A stretch of 64,000 nt of DNA from Pontederia crassipes (Eukaryota > Streptophyta > Magnoliopsida > Commelinales > Pontederiaceae), in contig JAUKPH010000017.1 in the NCBI GenBank assembly GCA_030549335.1, positions 1,616,501-1,680,500 of the forward strand, given 5' to 3'. The position numbers and the translations under genes are program-made. Positions 23,101-34,539 of the stretch are shown here, piece after piece. Position 1 is the first letter of the stretch. Every line of letters starts with the position of its first letter. Under the pieces are notes generated by a model. That model did not search any database. It was not told the DNA's origin and was given only the letters and a program-made list of their open reading frames with translations.

Positions 23101-26100
23101 AAGATGAAGACACCAAATCTATGTTGTGGCATCGGAGATTAGGCCATATCAGTGAAAAAGGACTCTCCACTATAGCATCAAGTCAGATGGTAGAAGGAGT
23201 TCCGGATTGTTCTGTGGGCTTCGGGTTCTGTGAATATTGCCTCCATGGAAAACAGAACCGAGTCAGTTTTCAACAGACAGGTTCAAGAGCAACGAAGATT
23301 CTCGAACTGATTCATAGTGATGTCTTTGGACCAACTCCGACTCCATTTATTGGAGGGTCCAGGTACTATGTTTCTTTTATAGATGATTTTTCGAGATACA
23401 GTTGGATTTATTTTATCAAGAATAAATCAGATGTATTCGATAAGTTTCGAGAATTTAAAGTTTTGGTGGAAAATCAATTGACTGCGATCAAGGTCCTTCG
23501 TACAGATAATGGAGGTGAATTTTGTTCAGATAAGTTTGAGCATTTCTGCGTGGACAATGGTATTGCTAGGCAGAAGACAACTCCATATACACCTGAGCAG
23601 AATGGAGTAGCTGAAAGGTTAAATCGGTCACTCATAGAGAAGGCCAGATGTATGCTGAGTTGGGCTGAATTGGGGCAAGAATTCTGGGCAGAAGCTGTAG
23701 CCACAGCAAACTACCTGAAGAACCGCTCACCGACCTCATCAGTGAAGGATCAGACACCTTATGAGGCAATGTTTGGGAAGAAGTCAAATTTGTCTCATGT
23801 TCGGGTGTTTGGATGTGACGCATATGTTCATATACCCAAGGAAAAGCGGGGTAAGCTTGATAGTAAATCTGAAAAGAACATATTTGTCGGATACAAGGAA
23901 GGGATCAAGGGCTACAAACTGTGGAATCCAAAGTCAAGGACTATTGTTTACAGCAGGGATGTTGTTTTCCGTGAATCACGTTCCCAAGTTGAAGTTCAAA
24001 AAGGTGATGAACCTAAGAAAGTGGTAGTGCTTGAAGAAGATTCTGATTCTGAAACTTCAGAGGTGGATGCACAAGATACTTCAGTTGAGTCTGTTATAGA
24101 ACCGGATCAAGAGGACTCGGTTAATGAAGTTGAAGATGCAGATTCAGATGAAGACCCAGATATTGGTACTACCATACCAGTTCTCAGGAGATCGACACGA
24201 GAAAAAAGAGCACCTTTGAGATACTCTCTTAGTGCTCTGAGTTCGTTTCATGCTTTGAGCATCATCGGAGAAGAACCTAGTTCTGTAAAAGATGCAAGGT
24301 CTATGGATGATGCAAATCAGTGGGAGCTTGCTATGACAGATGAGATGCAGTCACTGGATAAGAATGAAACATGGAGTTTGTGTAAATTGCCTAAGGATAG
24401 AAAGGCAATTGGTTGCAAATGGGTGTTCAAGCGAAAGCTGAAACCGGATGGGACTGTAGAGAAGTACAAGGCGAGGCTGGTAGCTAAAGGGTACTCTCAG
24501 GTTGAGGGAGTCGACTATGATGAGATTTTTTCTCCCGTGGCGAAAATGACTTCAATCAGATTTGTTCTATCTCTGGCAGCAACATATAATCTTGAAGTAG
24601 AGCAGATGGATGTGAAGACGGCATTCCTTCATGGGGACTTGGAGGAAGAGATATATATGAGGCAACCAGAAGGCTTTGAAGTTCAAGGTAAAGAAAAGCT
24701 GGTGTGCAAATTGAAGAAGTCTTTGTATGGATTGAAGCAGTCGCCAAGGATGTGGTACCAGAAGTTTGATACGTACATGCTCGAACTCAAGTTTGTACGT
24801 TCAGATTCAGATCATTGTGTCTATATGAAGAGAGTTGGAGATCAGTTTGTCATTCTTACATTGTATGTGGATGACATGTTGCTGATTGGAAACAGTATGA
24901 AGATGGTGAATTCAGTGAAGGGTTTGTTGGCCAAGAAGTTTGAGATGAAAGACTTAGGGCCAGCGAATTTTATTTTGGGTATGCAGATTAGAAGGGATCG
25001 TCAGAAGCGAAAGTTGTGGCTAGGACAGGAGAAGTACATAAAAGAAGTGTTGAAGAAATTTAACATGTCGGACTGCAAGCTAGTGGGTACTCCTATGTCT
25101 CTAGGAACCAAACTTTCTGCAGAGCAATGCCCGAAGACGGATGAAGAAGCTGAAGAGATGGATCGTGTGCCATATACAAGTGCAGTGGGCAGCTTGATGT
25201 ATGTCATGGTGTGCACGCGTCCAGATATAGCCCAAGCAGTGGGAGTCTTGAGTCGATATATGTCTAACCCAGGCAGGGAACATTGGAATGCTATCAAGAG
25301 AGTTTTCAGGTACCTTCGTGGAACTTCAAATTTTTCGTTGTGTTTTGAAGGTACAAGGAAAGGAAAGATGCTTCATATTGTGGGCCATGTAGATGCTGAT
25401 TGGGGTGGAGACATTGATGGTAGACGATCCACTAGCGGATATATTTTTACATTATTTGGGGCTGCACTAAGTTGGATGAGCAAGAGACAAAGCGTGGTAG
25501 CACTTTCTTCTACAGAAGCAGAATATATGGCTCTTACTCATGCTGCAAAAGAGGCCATATGGCTACGACGGTTGTGCTTAGAGCTCGGATTTGAGCAAGG
25601 TGCTATAGAGGTGAGATGTGATAATCAAGGTGCTATTCAGTTGGCTAAGAATCCCGCATTTCACTCACGCACAAAGCATATTGACATCCAATACCACTTT
25701 ATTCGGGAAAAGGTGGAAAAGAAAGAGGTTCAGCTTGAAAAGGTTGATACAACAGAGAATAGTTCTGATTTTCTGACTAAAGCAGTTACAGGTGTAAAGT
25801 TTGAGTGGTGCTCTACTGCTATCGGATTGAAGAAGAATGTTGCTGGCAAGGCTCTCATTGGTGTGAAGTATCCACCAAGTGGGAGAATGTTAGAGTTGGT
25901 GAATACTTCAGAGCCCCTTGTTTCTCACACCGGGTTCGCCCACGTGAGCTTAGGGGAATCTGAGTATTACCCAATTAACAGTATTGTTGGCGTACGAACG
26001 AAAGGGGGGGTTCGGGGGGCCCCGCCCCCCGACGGCGGTCCCGCTCGCCGGTGAGCGGGCGGGGGTTCGAGGGCAGCGCCCCCGAAACCTAGACGGGTTT

Positions 26101-26481
26101 TGGGCTTTTGTTTAGCCGGCCCGTGTGGTTCGGATTAGGTTTTTTTTCTCTGTTTGTTTGGGTTTTAAACCCGGTTTGGAGAGGCTATTAATAGCCTAAT
26201 TTCTGATGTAATTTTGTGTGGCGGCTGTAAACCTAAACGATATAGTGGAACCTCTTTGCAGGACGTAGCCCTCATCTCAAGGGTGAACCTGGGTAATTTC
26301 GTGTGTCTCCTCTATTTTTCTGCAATCTCTCTGCGATCTTCTCTCCTTGTTCTCGGATTTTCCCATCACATTCGTCGTCGGCGTCGCAGTTGTAGAGTCC
26401 GGTCAACCACGGGCCTTGCGGCACCTGCCCCTGGAGGGGGAACGGCGGCGGAGGTGGCTGATTCGCCGGAAACCCCGTCAT
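20170..26481 (-). CDS. PLAC8 / cell number regulator-like gene, copy 2, split by a retrotransposon
   Basis: Exons: 26481(or 26570)-26370, 21156-21085, 20944-20735 and 20243-20170. Splice sites, phases and exon lengths match copy 1 (72-bp exon 2; 210 against 213 bp in exon 3). Motifs are [22 protein letters not shown], a hydrophobic segment, CADCCVHCW, and FDMTIGWHANM. A Ty1/copia element of 5063 bp lies in what is now intron 1, antisense to the gene. Exon 1 has two possible starts. A family-typical MYP start at 26570 is out of frame with the rest, because two [10 protein letters not shown] repeats lie 47 bp apart. The methionine of the second repeat (26481) is in frame and would give 155 aa. 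Whether the gene is expressed depends on the altered donor and this start. Confidence 0.8.
21306..21788 (+). repeat. 5' LTR of the copia element (483 bp)
   Basis: TG...CA ends, paired with 25888-26368 at about 98% identity. It contains a GC-rich segment (about 21420-21510) and is followed two bases on by the primer-binding site. Confidence 0.95.
21835..22500 (+). CDS. gag ORF of the copia element
   Basis: About 221 residues of the UBN2/gag type: [18 protein letters not shown] near the start and a SLPDSWDNL block further on, as in Tnt1-like gag. It begins 32 bp after the primer-binding site. Confidence 0.85.
   Translation: MSGGSRIEIEKFDGTRFDLWKMKMEDLLCDRDLWTAIEKEIPGMEAAKVADEASSSQADPKAIEEWDRIDRKAKGLIRLCLTDSILTNVMGEPTARDLWRKLKSLYQSKSLVNKLFLRKKLYNLRMQEGDSFSTHLYNFNTVISQLVSIGVKFQDDDKAITLLCSLPDSWDNLIVVIGGGDKELSYESVCAALLSEEIRRKGSASSGKEALAARGRQPERN
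22554..26054 (+). CDS. pol ORF of the copia element
   Basis: A 1166-codon ORF with protease, GAG_pre-integrase and integrase core, copia reverse transcriptase and RNase H. The recognisable protein ends around 25.87 kb, and the final part of the ORF is only read-through into the 3' LTR. Confidence 0.9.
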   Translation: MQCWRCQEWGHLKRDYKNKPVHKKEAESTSDKKEAEAGDMYVASACTAQSDKDVWLIDTGASYHMTPHKHWFCEYEEYNGGDVMLGDDTAVQIVGRGRVKLRMNDGTVKTLPDVMHIPLMSRSLLSVGTMSDSGVIFSCDKDSCKMIRGSIVIARGVRYGTLYKLLGETISVGCGFISEEAKKDEDTKSMLWHRRLGHISEKGLSTIASSQMVEGVPDCSVGFGFCEYCLHGKQNRVSFQQTGSRATKILELIHSDVFGPTPTPFIGGSRYYVSFIDDFSRYSWIYFIKNKSDVFDKFREFKVLVENQLTAIKVLRTDNGGEFCSDKFEHFCVDNGIARQKTTPYTPEQNGVAERLNRSLIEKARCMLSWAELGQEFWAEAVATANYLKNRSPTSSVKDQTPYEAMFGKKSNLSHVRVFGCDAYVHIPKEKRGKLDSKSEKNIFVGYKEGIKGYKLWNPKSRTIVYSRDVVFRESRSQVEVQKGDEPKKVVVLEEDSDSETSEVDAQDTSVESVIEPDQEDSVNEVEDADSDEDPDIGTTIPVLRRSTREKRAPLRYSLSALSSFHALSIIGEEPSSVKDARSMDDANQWELAMTDEMQSLDKNETWSLCKLPKDRKAIGCKWVFKRKLKPDGTVEKYKARLVAKGYSQVEGVDYDEIFSPVAKMTSIRFVLSLAATYNLEVEQMDVKTAFLHGDLEEEIYMRQPEGFEVQGKEKLVCKLKKSLYGLKQSPRMWYQKFDTYMLELKFVRSDSDHCVYMKRVGDQFVILTLYVDDMLLIGNSMKMVNSVKGLLAKKFEMKDLGPANFILGMQIRRDRQKRKLWLGQEKYIKEVLKKFNMSDCKLVGTPMSLGTKLSAEQCPKTDEEAEEMDRVPYTSAVGSLMYVMVCTRPDIAQAVGVLSRYMSNPGREHWNAIKRVFRYLRGTSNFSLCFEGTRKGKMLHIVGHVDADWGGDIDGRRSTSGYIFTLFGAALSWMSKRQSVVALSSTEAEYMALTHAAKEAIWLRRLCLELGFEQGAIEVRCDNQGAIQLAKNPAFHSRTKHIDIQYHFIREKVEKKEVQLEKVDTTENSSDFLTKAVTGVKFEWCSTAIGLKKNVAGKALIGVKYPPSGRMLELVNTSEPLVSHTGFAHVSLGESEYYPINSIVGVRTKGGVRGAPPPDGGPARR
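25888..26368 (+). repeat. 3' LTR of the copia element (481 bp)
   Basis: Its last bases directly abut the exon 1 end of PLAC8 copy 2; the inner TG/CA terminus supplies part of that gene's present splice donor. Confidence 0.95.
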
Positions 26482-26775
26482 CGGCACGCCGAGGGCGACG
26501 GCGGTTGGTTCGCCGGAAACCCGGTCATCGGCTGCGCATGGATAGCTTCCGTCGTGGGTCGTGGATACATGACCGCCGACGGACACGCAGAGAGAGAAAT
26601 TGAGCTGAGGATATGTATGAGAACTGAGAAGAGGAGAGAGAGAGAGATTGGGGAACAATGGAGGATTGTCTTTAAGTCTACTTGTAAGTGTGAGTGGCTC
26701 AGGAGGGTGCTGAGTTCATCAATAATTGCAAAGTATGTCTACATTATTTTTTTTCCAGCTAGTAATCTCACACAA

Positions 26776-27528
<753 letters not shown>

Positions 27529-28149
27529 CACTACAACATTTTTAAAGCATTTCCGACCACAATATTATAAAATTGGTCAAAATTTATTTTAAAGAAAACG
27601 GATCTATATATTAATATATTATATATTTTTTATTATAAATAAAATTATCGAGAGGTTTAATTTTTGATATTATCGATGAATCTTGTAATAACAAAGGTTA
27701 GATCCATCCAAAATAATAATATTAAAATATTAATTGTATGTATTCATCAATAATATCGAAAGTTAGATCTGTCAGAAATAATAATATTAAAATATTAATC
27801 TTGTGCTTCTATCATATTATATATATTTTTATTATAAATAATATTACTGACAGGTCAAGCCTTCGGTATTATTTATGGATTGCAATCCATCGATAATATT
27901 GAAGGTTAGATTTGTCAGAAATAATAATATTAAAATATTAATCATATGCTTATTATATATTTTTTATTATAAATAAAATTACTGATGGATCTATCCTTCG
28001 ACAATAGATGTCTTATTCGTCAGTAATTTTAAAAGCAAAGATTTGTGCGATTGATCTTGTTAGTATTTCGGAAGGATCTTTCTTGTCATCGCAAATGCGA
28101 TCATTTTAGCTGGTCAAAAATTGATCATCAGAAGCAGTTTTCCTGTAAT
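27529..28149. mobile_element. Possible degenerate CACTA-type MITE with internal tandem repeats
   Basis: The left edge reads CACTACAACATTTTTAAAGC and the right edge CAGTTTTCCTGTAAT, a diverged version of the TTTTCTTGTAGTG terminus. No matching 3-bp duplication was found. Inside (about 27600-27995) a unit of roughly 120-150 bp with TTAGATC, CAAAATAATAATATTAAAATATTAAT and ATATTTTTTATTATAAATAA blocks is repeated about three times. Confidence 0.35.
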
Positions 28150-29458
28150 ATTTTGCACATATATTTTTTATCTAGGATAAAATTATCATATTTAAAATTA
28201 ATTTTTGAGACAATTATTATTGTATCACCTGTCTGAATCAGCAAAAAAAACAATATTCATTATAATTTCATAATGATGAATTCATTATTGCTCTTATAAT
28301 TCATTATTGTGGCATCTTTGATTTCATTTATTTATTTATACCTTATTGTTTTCTCATTTAAATTTATGCATTATTTTTAGAACATAATTTAATTTTTTGT
28401 GAGCTTGATTATTAAATTGCATAAATGTAATGAAGACAAATGATACTTCATTCCAATGCATGCCTTAAATGACTAAATTATTCAAATTGAAAACTTGTAC
28501 TGCTAGAATTACAAAACCAGATGACATAAACAATAAAACAGGGAGAAAATAAACATCACCACACCTTCACAAATTCTTCAATGGTATATCAACCAATTGT
28601 CGACAAATTCTTCATCATAACGGTGAACCAATTATAAACTTTGAAAAAAAATGCGACAAATATTGTTTGCAAAGTTCACCAGCGAATCCCATTTTCGTCG
28701 CCGAAGATGAGCATGAAAAGCGAAGAGAGGGGAGGAGGGCGACGAGCGCGAAAAAGAAAGGAGAAAGTGCGGGGGCGAGGCTCCACTGTGCATCGCCGGC
28801 AAGGCCAAAAGGGAGGGACCTTGGGGAGAGGGAGATGGGGTCAAGTTTTTTTAATTTATTCTTAAAATTATATTTTTTTTACTTTTAGTCTGTCACATTA
28901 TAAGCCAAAAGATCGGGTAACAAACTATATCCGATCGACAGGGTGTTGGCGAAAAAAATTAATAATTAGAGAACAATTTGATTATAAAATAAAGTTGAAA
29001 GATAATATTGAGAAAGAGGACAAAAAGTATTTAGTGAAATTTTCATTCTATAGCAAAAAGGTATCAATAAAGATGGACAAAGGAACGTGGGACACACAAT
29101 ATATTATGCTAGAAGAGAAATGTGATATTCATAAATTATCAAAGATAGATTATTCAATCACTACCGAAAAAAAAAAGATATATTATTCAATGTAAAGACA
29201 AGAAATGCAATAGCGCAAACCTAATAATCAATTAAAAAGTTTATCTTGGAAGATCGAATGAGAAAGCAAACAAAAAGATCTACATAAATTATTCATCGAT
29301 ATTTAGAGGAAATTTACAGTATGGAGAATATCTAACTTGTCATTATTGTTGACAAGCCAATTAAGACGCTTCAAGAGAAAGTACAAAAAATGAAGAATGA
29401 CAAACCATGTGAAGGATTTGAACAAAATATAAATTTAACGCTGAAAAACAGATAGAAG
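28150..29458. other. Non-coding, with a GA-rich block
   Basis: AT-rich, with a G/A-rich patch at 28680-28850 holding short overlapping ORFs without recognisable domains. The following stretch (about 28975-29035) resembles the sequence after the GC-rich block near 18380-18450, so both may belong to one repeat family. Confidence 0.5.

Positions 29459-29498
<40 letters not shown>
29459..29498. repeat. (TA)n microsatellite
   Basis: About 19 TA units. Similar (TA)n runs lie at 31471-31503, 31628-31642 and 60940-60969. Confidence 0.95.
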
Positions 29499-29501
<3 letters not shown>

Positions 29502-31466
29502 CGATGGTAATGATGTGTACTTTCTTATAAAAAAATCATTGTCTTAATGTTGTTAGTTGATATTTTATTTGAGTTTTACATATTGAAAATTTGTTTCGTA
29601 TTTCCTGCCCGTGTTCTTGACATATATAATGTATACATTTATGTCAATAAATATGGAAATAAGGATTAAATTGTTGACATCATAGATATTTAGTTAAACA
29701 CCAATAAATATTATTGAAAAAAAAACATGTATCGCATATTCATTTGTGGATATGATTTCAGTTAAAAATTGTAATAATGAAACCTATGGAAAAAAAAAAC
29801 CTCCATAGAAAATGTGGAAACACTTGAGTAGTTTGCTTTTTAATAAGGAGAGGACATAAAGAATGTAAACTTTATGACAAATATGATCGAAGATTATATA
29901 TCTTTCTCAGAGTTATGGCACAAGCCACTTAACACATGCGACAAAAGAACTTTATACACTACTTGAACAGGGATCTATTTTCGGACATAAAAGAGGTTTC
30001 TCTTGACGAATGCATTTATTATTTACATATGCTCAATAAAAACTTAAATAGTGGTAAATTTGCATCTTATATGTGTAACATGATTTGTATGCTAGCATAA
30101 AAATTATTTTATGTTATTATTTCAATTCTCGATCATTCTTTTGAAAAAAAACATTATTTTATTCTGAAAATGATGATCAAATATAAACTTCTTTAAAATA
30201 AAAAACATATTGAAGTAACTTTAGAGATGTGAAATCTAAAAAGCAAATATGCATGTGACATTTAAAAATCAAATAAAGGTTTTTTAAAAAATAGAAAAAA
30301 AGATAGCATATTTATTTGGAGTCAAACATTTAACATCCAAATTCTAAATTATATTAGAAGTCAAAGCTTTAACTTCTAATATGTATTTTAAAAAAAAATG
30401 TTACGACATAATTCTAAAGTTGAACTTAAAATTTAAATTTTTTTTATGTTATTAGTAGGGAAATGGAGATTGGAACTGATTCTTGGATTACACTGCACTG
30501 CGCCCTTGTTTTAGAAGGAGACAGGTTTGACAGAGCCCTCACATAAGAAAGTAGGAAGTCTCTGCCAACAATATATGAGACAAATAAAAAAAAGGGAAAA
30601 TGACTTCTCTATAGAGAATGTTTATATTTGTCGACCTCGTTTTTTATAAATTTATTTAAAAAGCATATTTTAGAGAGAAAAAGAATAATTATGTAAACAC
30701 TAATTTATTGATTTTCAGCACAAAAAAATTAATTATAAAAAAATTCAAGTGGTACCAAATTTGGCGAGAGGTTGTCTACGTAGGGGCCAATTAATTGATG
30801 AGTTGTGGCTTTGACCAAGTCACTCTTCGCTGTTTGATGGTGAAGTTGTCACTACCATCCACAGCTCTGCTACAATTGGAGCATTCAATTCATGGCCCCT
30901 TTAGAGCAATGTTGGTTGACTCAATTACTACCATCCATAGTTTCAAACGTTTTGATATGGATACTATTAACTTCTTATTCAAATTTTTGAGTTATTATAT
31001 TGGTAAAAAGAATTTATTTCTGCTATATTTTTCGACTTCAAATTAGTCAAATCTTAATAATTTCAAATATTGAACACCTTGTTAATCGAGCTGGTAAGAA
31101 AAAAATCACGACCTCTCGAGCCCTCTCTCCTCTGATTCCTTCTAATTTGTAGTAATGGGTACGAAAAGGAATATCTTCCTTTTTTTAAATTGTTGGAAAA
31201 CATATTTTCTTCATGGTCCACGTAGAGATGCAGCATTAATGTCAATTGTCCTGGTAATGTTAATTGTTAAGTGTTAAGTGCAACGAATACAAATAAAAAT
31301 TTAAATAAATACATATTTTTCATTCTTTAGGAAATTACGGCTGTTTTTATTACAAAAAATACTCTATTATTTGCTCACGTATTTGAATCGTGCAACGTTG
31401 AAAACAGATAATTCAACAGAACAAAAAGGAATCTAAATTTCTTGTCAGATAAAAAATAATTTCGTT

Positions 31467-31507
<41 letters not shown>

Positions 31508-33486
31508 AATGTTAAATCCTTCTAAAAATTTAGCCTAAAATTTTTTCTAATACTCACATTTTTAATTTGACCCAAAAAATTGATAAAATTACAATAATTA
31601 GAAGGATATATCCTCTAATTAGTATCATATATATATATATATGTATGCAATTTTTTTGCTGGTTATGATTTATATGATCATTGACATTAATGCAAAAAAA
31701 GAAAATTCAAAACCGAAAATTGGATTCATTACCCGGGATGCAAAAGAGGAACTCCAGAGTCCAGATCAATGATTAATACCCCCGAAGCGAACGGCAAATC
31801 TCTCTCTCTCTCTCTCCGTGAAAGGCGAAGAAAATGCCTTCCGTACCGATACGCTGACAGCTTCCCCCAGCTCGAAAGGGATCTCCCCTCAGAGCTCTCT
31901 CTCTCTCTCTGGGATGCCGTGATACACGCTACTGATCAGACCTTGGAAATTTTCAAAATTATTACATGCATGCACTTCTTGAATCATTTCAGTGTCAAAT
32001 TGACCACAAAAAATAAAGGAATATGAAGATATCTTTTTATTACCAGTTCCGAAAGGGACATGGATAGATCAATTCGGGCGGTATGAATGATTATGCACAT
32101 GGTGAAATTTTCAAATGAAAAATTATGCATTCATGAAAATTCGAACAGTTATATTACACGTACCATTCGATATCTCGTCCGTCATCAAATTATTTTTGAA
32201 CTTTTTTTTCTTGCATGTTTGATGTTCTGACTAACATTAATCGATTCACCGATTACATTAATAAGATGAAAAAAATAATTAAATAATATAAATATTTAAT
32301 AAAAATAATAAAAAATAAAAAGGAGACTCATCTAAAAAGAATTGGCATTCTTTCCTTTCTCCTCTCACACATTGAAGAAGAGGGGAGGAGGAAGGAGGCG
32401 TCAGCTTCCTTTTGCAACTCGTTAGTATAACGGGACCTACAATTCGTCGACAAAAGAGGGTTCACACTTCATTTTTTTCTCGCGTGCACGAGAAATGGAG
32501 GATCTATTCTCCTTTCCCTCTCTCTCATGCTTGTCGGCACACGAGACATGAGAGAGAAATGGAGCGTCGCCCCCCTCTGCCAATGAGTTGCAGAGGGGGC
32601 CTCGACCCCCTTCTCCTTTTTAGCACCGGTGAGGAGAGGGGAAGGAGCGCCAGCCCCCTTTCGACGAGCCTCTTTTTTATTATTTTATATTATTCTATTA
32701 CATTTTGATATTATTTAGTTATTTTTTGGGTGCCACCTCAATAACGTAATTGGGGGAATCGACTATTGACAATTAGGAGGATTAGGCGTGTAAAGAAAAA
32801 TAAAGTTAAAAAATAATTTAATTAGAAATCAAAATTAATGGACCGTCCAGTTACCGCATTCAAAATTGACTACCATTCATATAATTTATCCGAACTTGAG
32901 ACCTTTTATGCACGGTGAGACACTTAACTAGTCTAGTGTTCGACCGCATGTGATATGGATAAATCCTGACATGTTGAGCAAAATATTCGAATAATTTATG
33001 AGATGTAAGTGGGCATTTCTATATTTCAAGAGCATGTTTGGTTGGGATTGAAAGAAAGTAAAATGACTGGAAGAAAAAAAAAGGAATCATTTTATTTAAG
33101 TTGGAGAATAAGAATGGAAAAGGACTTCCCCCTCTAACATTCCAAATTTCTTTTAATATCAAATCAAAATGAAAAGGAGATAGATATATTAATATATATT
33201 TAATAATATAAATTGAATATATAAATATGTATATATAAAAAGATAAAATCATCTAAATAAAATTATTAGTAATCATTCATTTTCTTCCATTTTCTTTAAT
33301 TATGTAATCAAATAAATATAATTATTTATCTTCTCTCTCCTCCCATCATTTCCCTTTCTCCTCTTCATCTTCTCTTTCTAATTAAGGATGAGTTTCAAAA
33401 AATATTATAATTTAGAAATGGACAAGTGAAACTCTGAGAGATATTATCTAAATAATAAAAACATTGGTGTTTTTCAAATATGATAT
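29499..33486. other. Long AT-rich intergenic stretch
   Basis: No gene recognised on either strand. It holds a (TA)n run at 31471-31503, CT repeats at 31799-31816 and 31900-31913, and a GC-rich patch at 32340-32680 with GAGGGG and CCCCC runs resembling 17760-18230. The ORFs of 60-98 codons have no recognised motif. The patch around 31769-32026 looks more gene-like in composition, but nothing identifiable follows. Confidence 0.6.
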
Positions 33487-34138
33487 AGGCTCCGTTTGGC
33501 ATTATCAGCCGATTTGACAAGCGAACAACGGATTAACTAGCAAATAGTGGATAGCAGGTGATGATAAACGGTTAGAGATTGTAACTAATAAGTGTTTGGT
33601 AAACTTAGCGATTGAATTAGCTGATGAATATAAAATGACATAATCAAACATATGACAAATTATTTAATTTAAGCATTATATAAATTGTATTATAATACAA
33701 ATAGTTAAATATTTATTTCTTAATTAAATAAAATAAAATTTTATAACTAACTTTTTTTGTTAAAATATATAGAAATTTATATTGACAATAATTTTTATAT
33801 AATATAAAAGTATTAATTGTGAAATTATTTTTTATTCATTATTAACATATAAATAATTTGCAATTAATTAAGCATGAATATAAAAATAAATATAGTTAAA
33901 TGATTATAAAATAAAAAATGAGAAAAATAATAAGATAAGTTAGAAAGAAAAAATGTATTTGAATAAGGATAAAATTGAAAAAGTTAAACACTGGTTGAAG
34001 TAGCTTTTCAATATTTTCATATGAAACGCTAAACATTATTTATTTTTGTCATTTACCAAATAAAAGAATTAGCATTTGAACCACTAAACACTAGTTGAAT
34101 CGCTAATTTTGGTGTTGCCAACAGAGCCATAAACAAGC
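33487..34138. mobile_element. Probable hAT-like MITE, ~650 bp
   Basis: The left end GGCTCCGTTTGGCATTA and the right end TGTTGCCAACAGAGCC form imperfect terminal inverted repeats of the GGCTCYGTT kind typical of non-autonomous hAT elements. Internally, GCTAA/TTAGC motifs near both ends are also inverted. No convincing 8-bp duplication was seen and no transposase is present. Confidence 0.5.
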
Positions 34139-34539
34139 CTTAGTTTTGTTTTAGATAGCGCATTTATCAATGTTTAAGTTCTTTGTTATAAATTTAAAAG
34201 TTGACAATATCAGATGCATTTATCCAAGCCAATATTCAACATTTTTATAAAGGTCATTATGGGAGTTAAATATGTAATTAATTCAGAACTTTAACGTTTT
34301 AAAAATAAAAGATAAGTTGAAAGAAAATATGTAACAAGGGTCGATGTTAAGATCTATTTTTTTACCTTTTAACATTTTTAAATTCCCCTCTAATAAGTGG
34401 TTGTACAAGCAATAATCTTACAAAATTGAACCAATCTATCATTTAAAATATTCAGAATAATAATGATAATAATATTGGAAAAAAGTCTTTTGAGTCTAGA
34501 ATGAAAGGCTTTTCTTGCTTGCCTGAAAAGGAAGAACCC
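34139..34539. other. Non-coding, AT-rich
   Basis: No feature recognised between the MITE-like element and the start of the L1 LINE. Confidence 0.55.

Larger units (their letters stand above)
21306..26368 (+). mobile_element. Ty1/copia LTR retrotransposon (Tork/Tnt1-like), 5063 bp
   Basis: LTRs are 21306-21788 and 25888-26368, each starting TGTTAGAG and ending CCATCA. The flanking 5-bp duplication is CGTTC/CATTC with one difference. The primer site TGGTATCAGAGCC (21791-21803) matches initiator tRNA-Met; a purine-rich tract precedes the 3' LTR. Domain order is gag, protease (DTGASYHMT), integrase (HRRLGH), reverse transcriptase (LYVDDML) and RNase H (STEAEYMAL), the copia order. The protein resembles tobacco Tnt1 throughout, from memory of that family. 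It is nearly whole, with perhaps one or two breaks. LTRs differ at about 10-11 positions in 480 (roughly 2%), so it is young, likely under one to one and a half million years. It sits in the intron 1 donor of PLAC8 copy 2. Confidence 0.95.
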
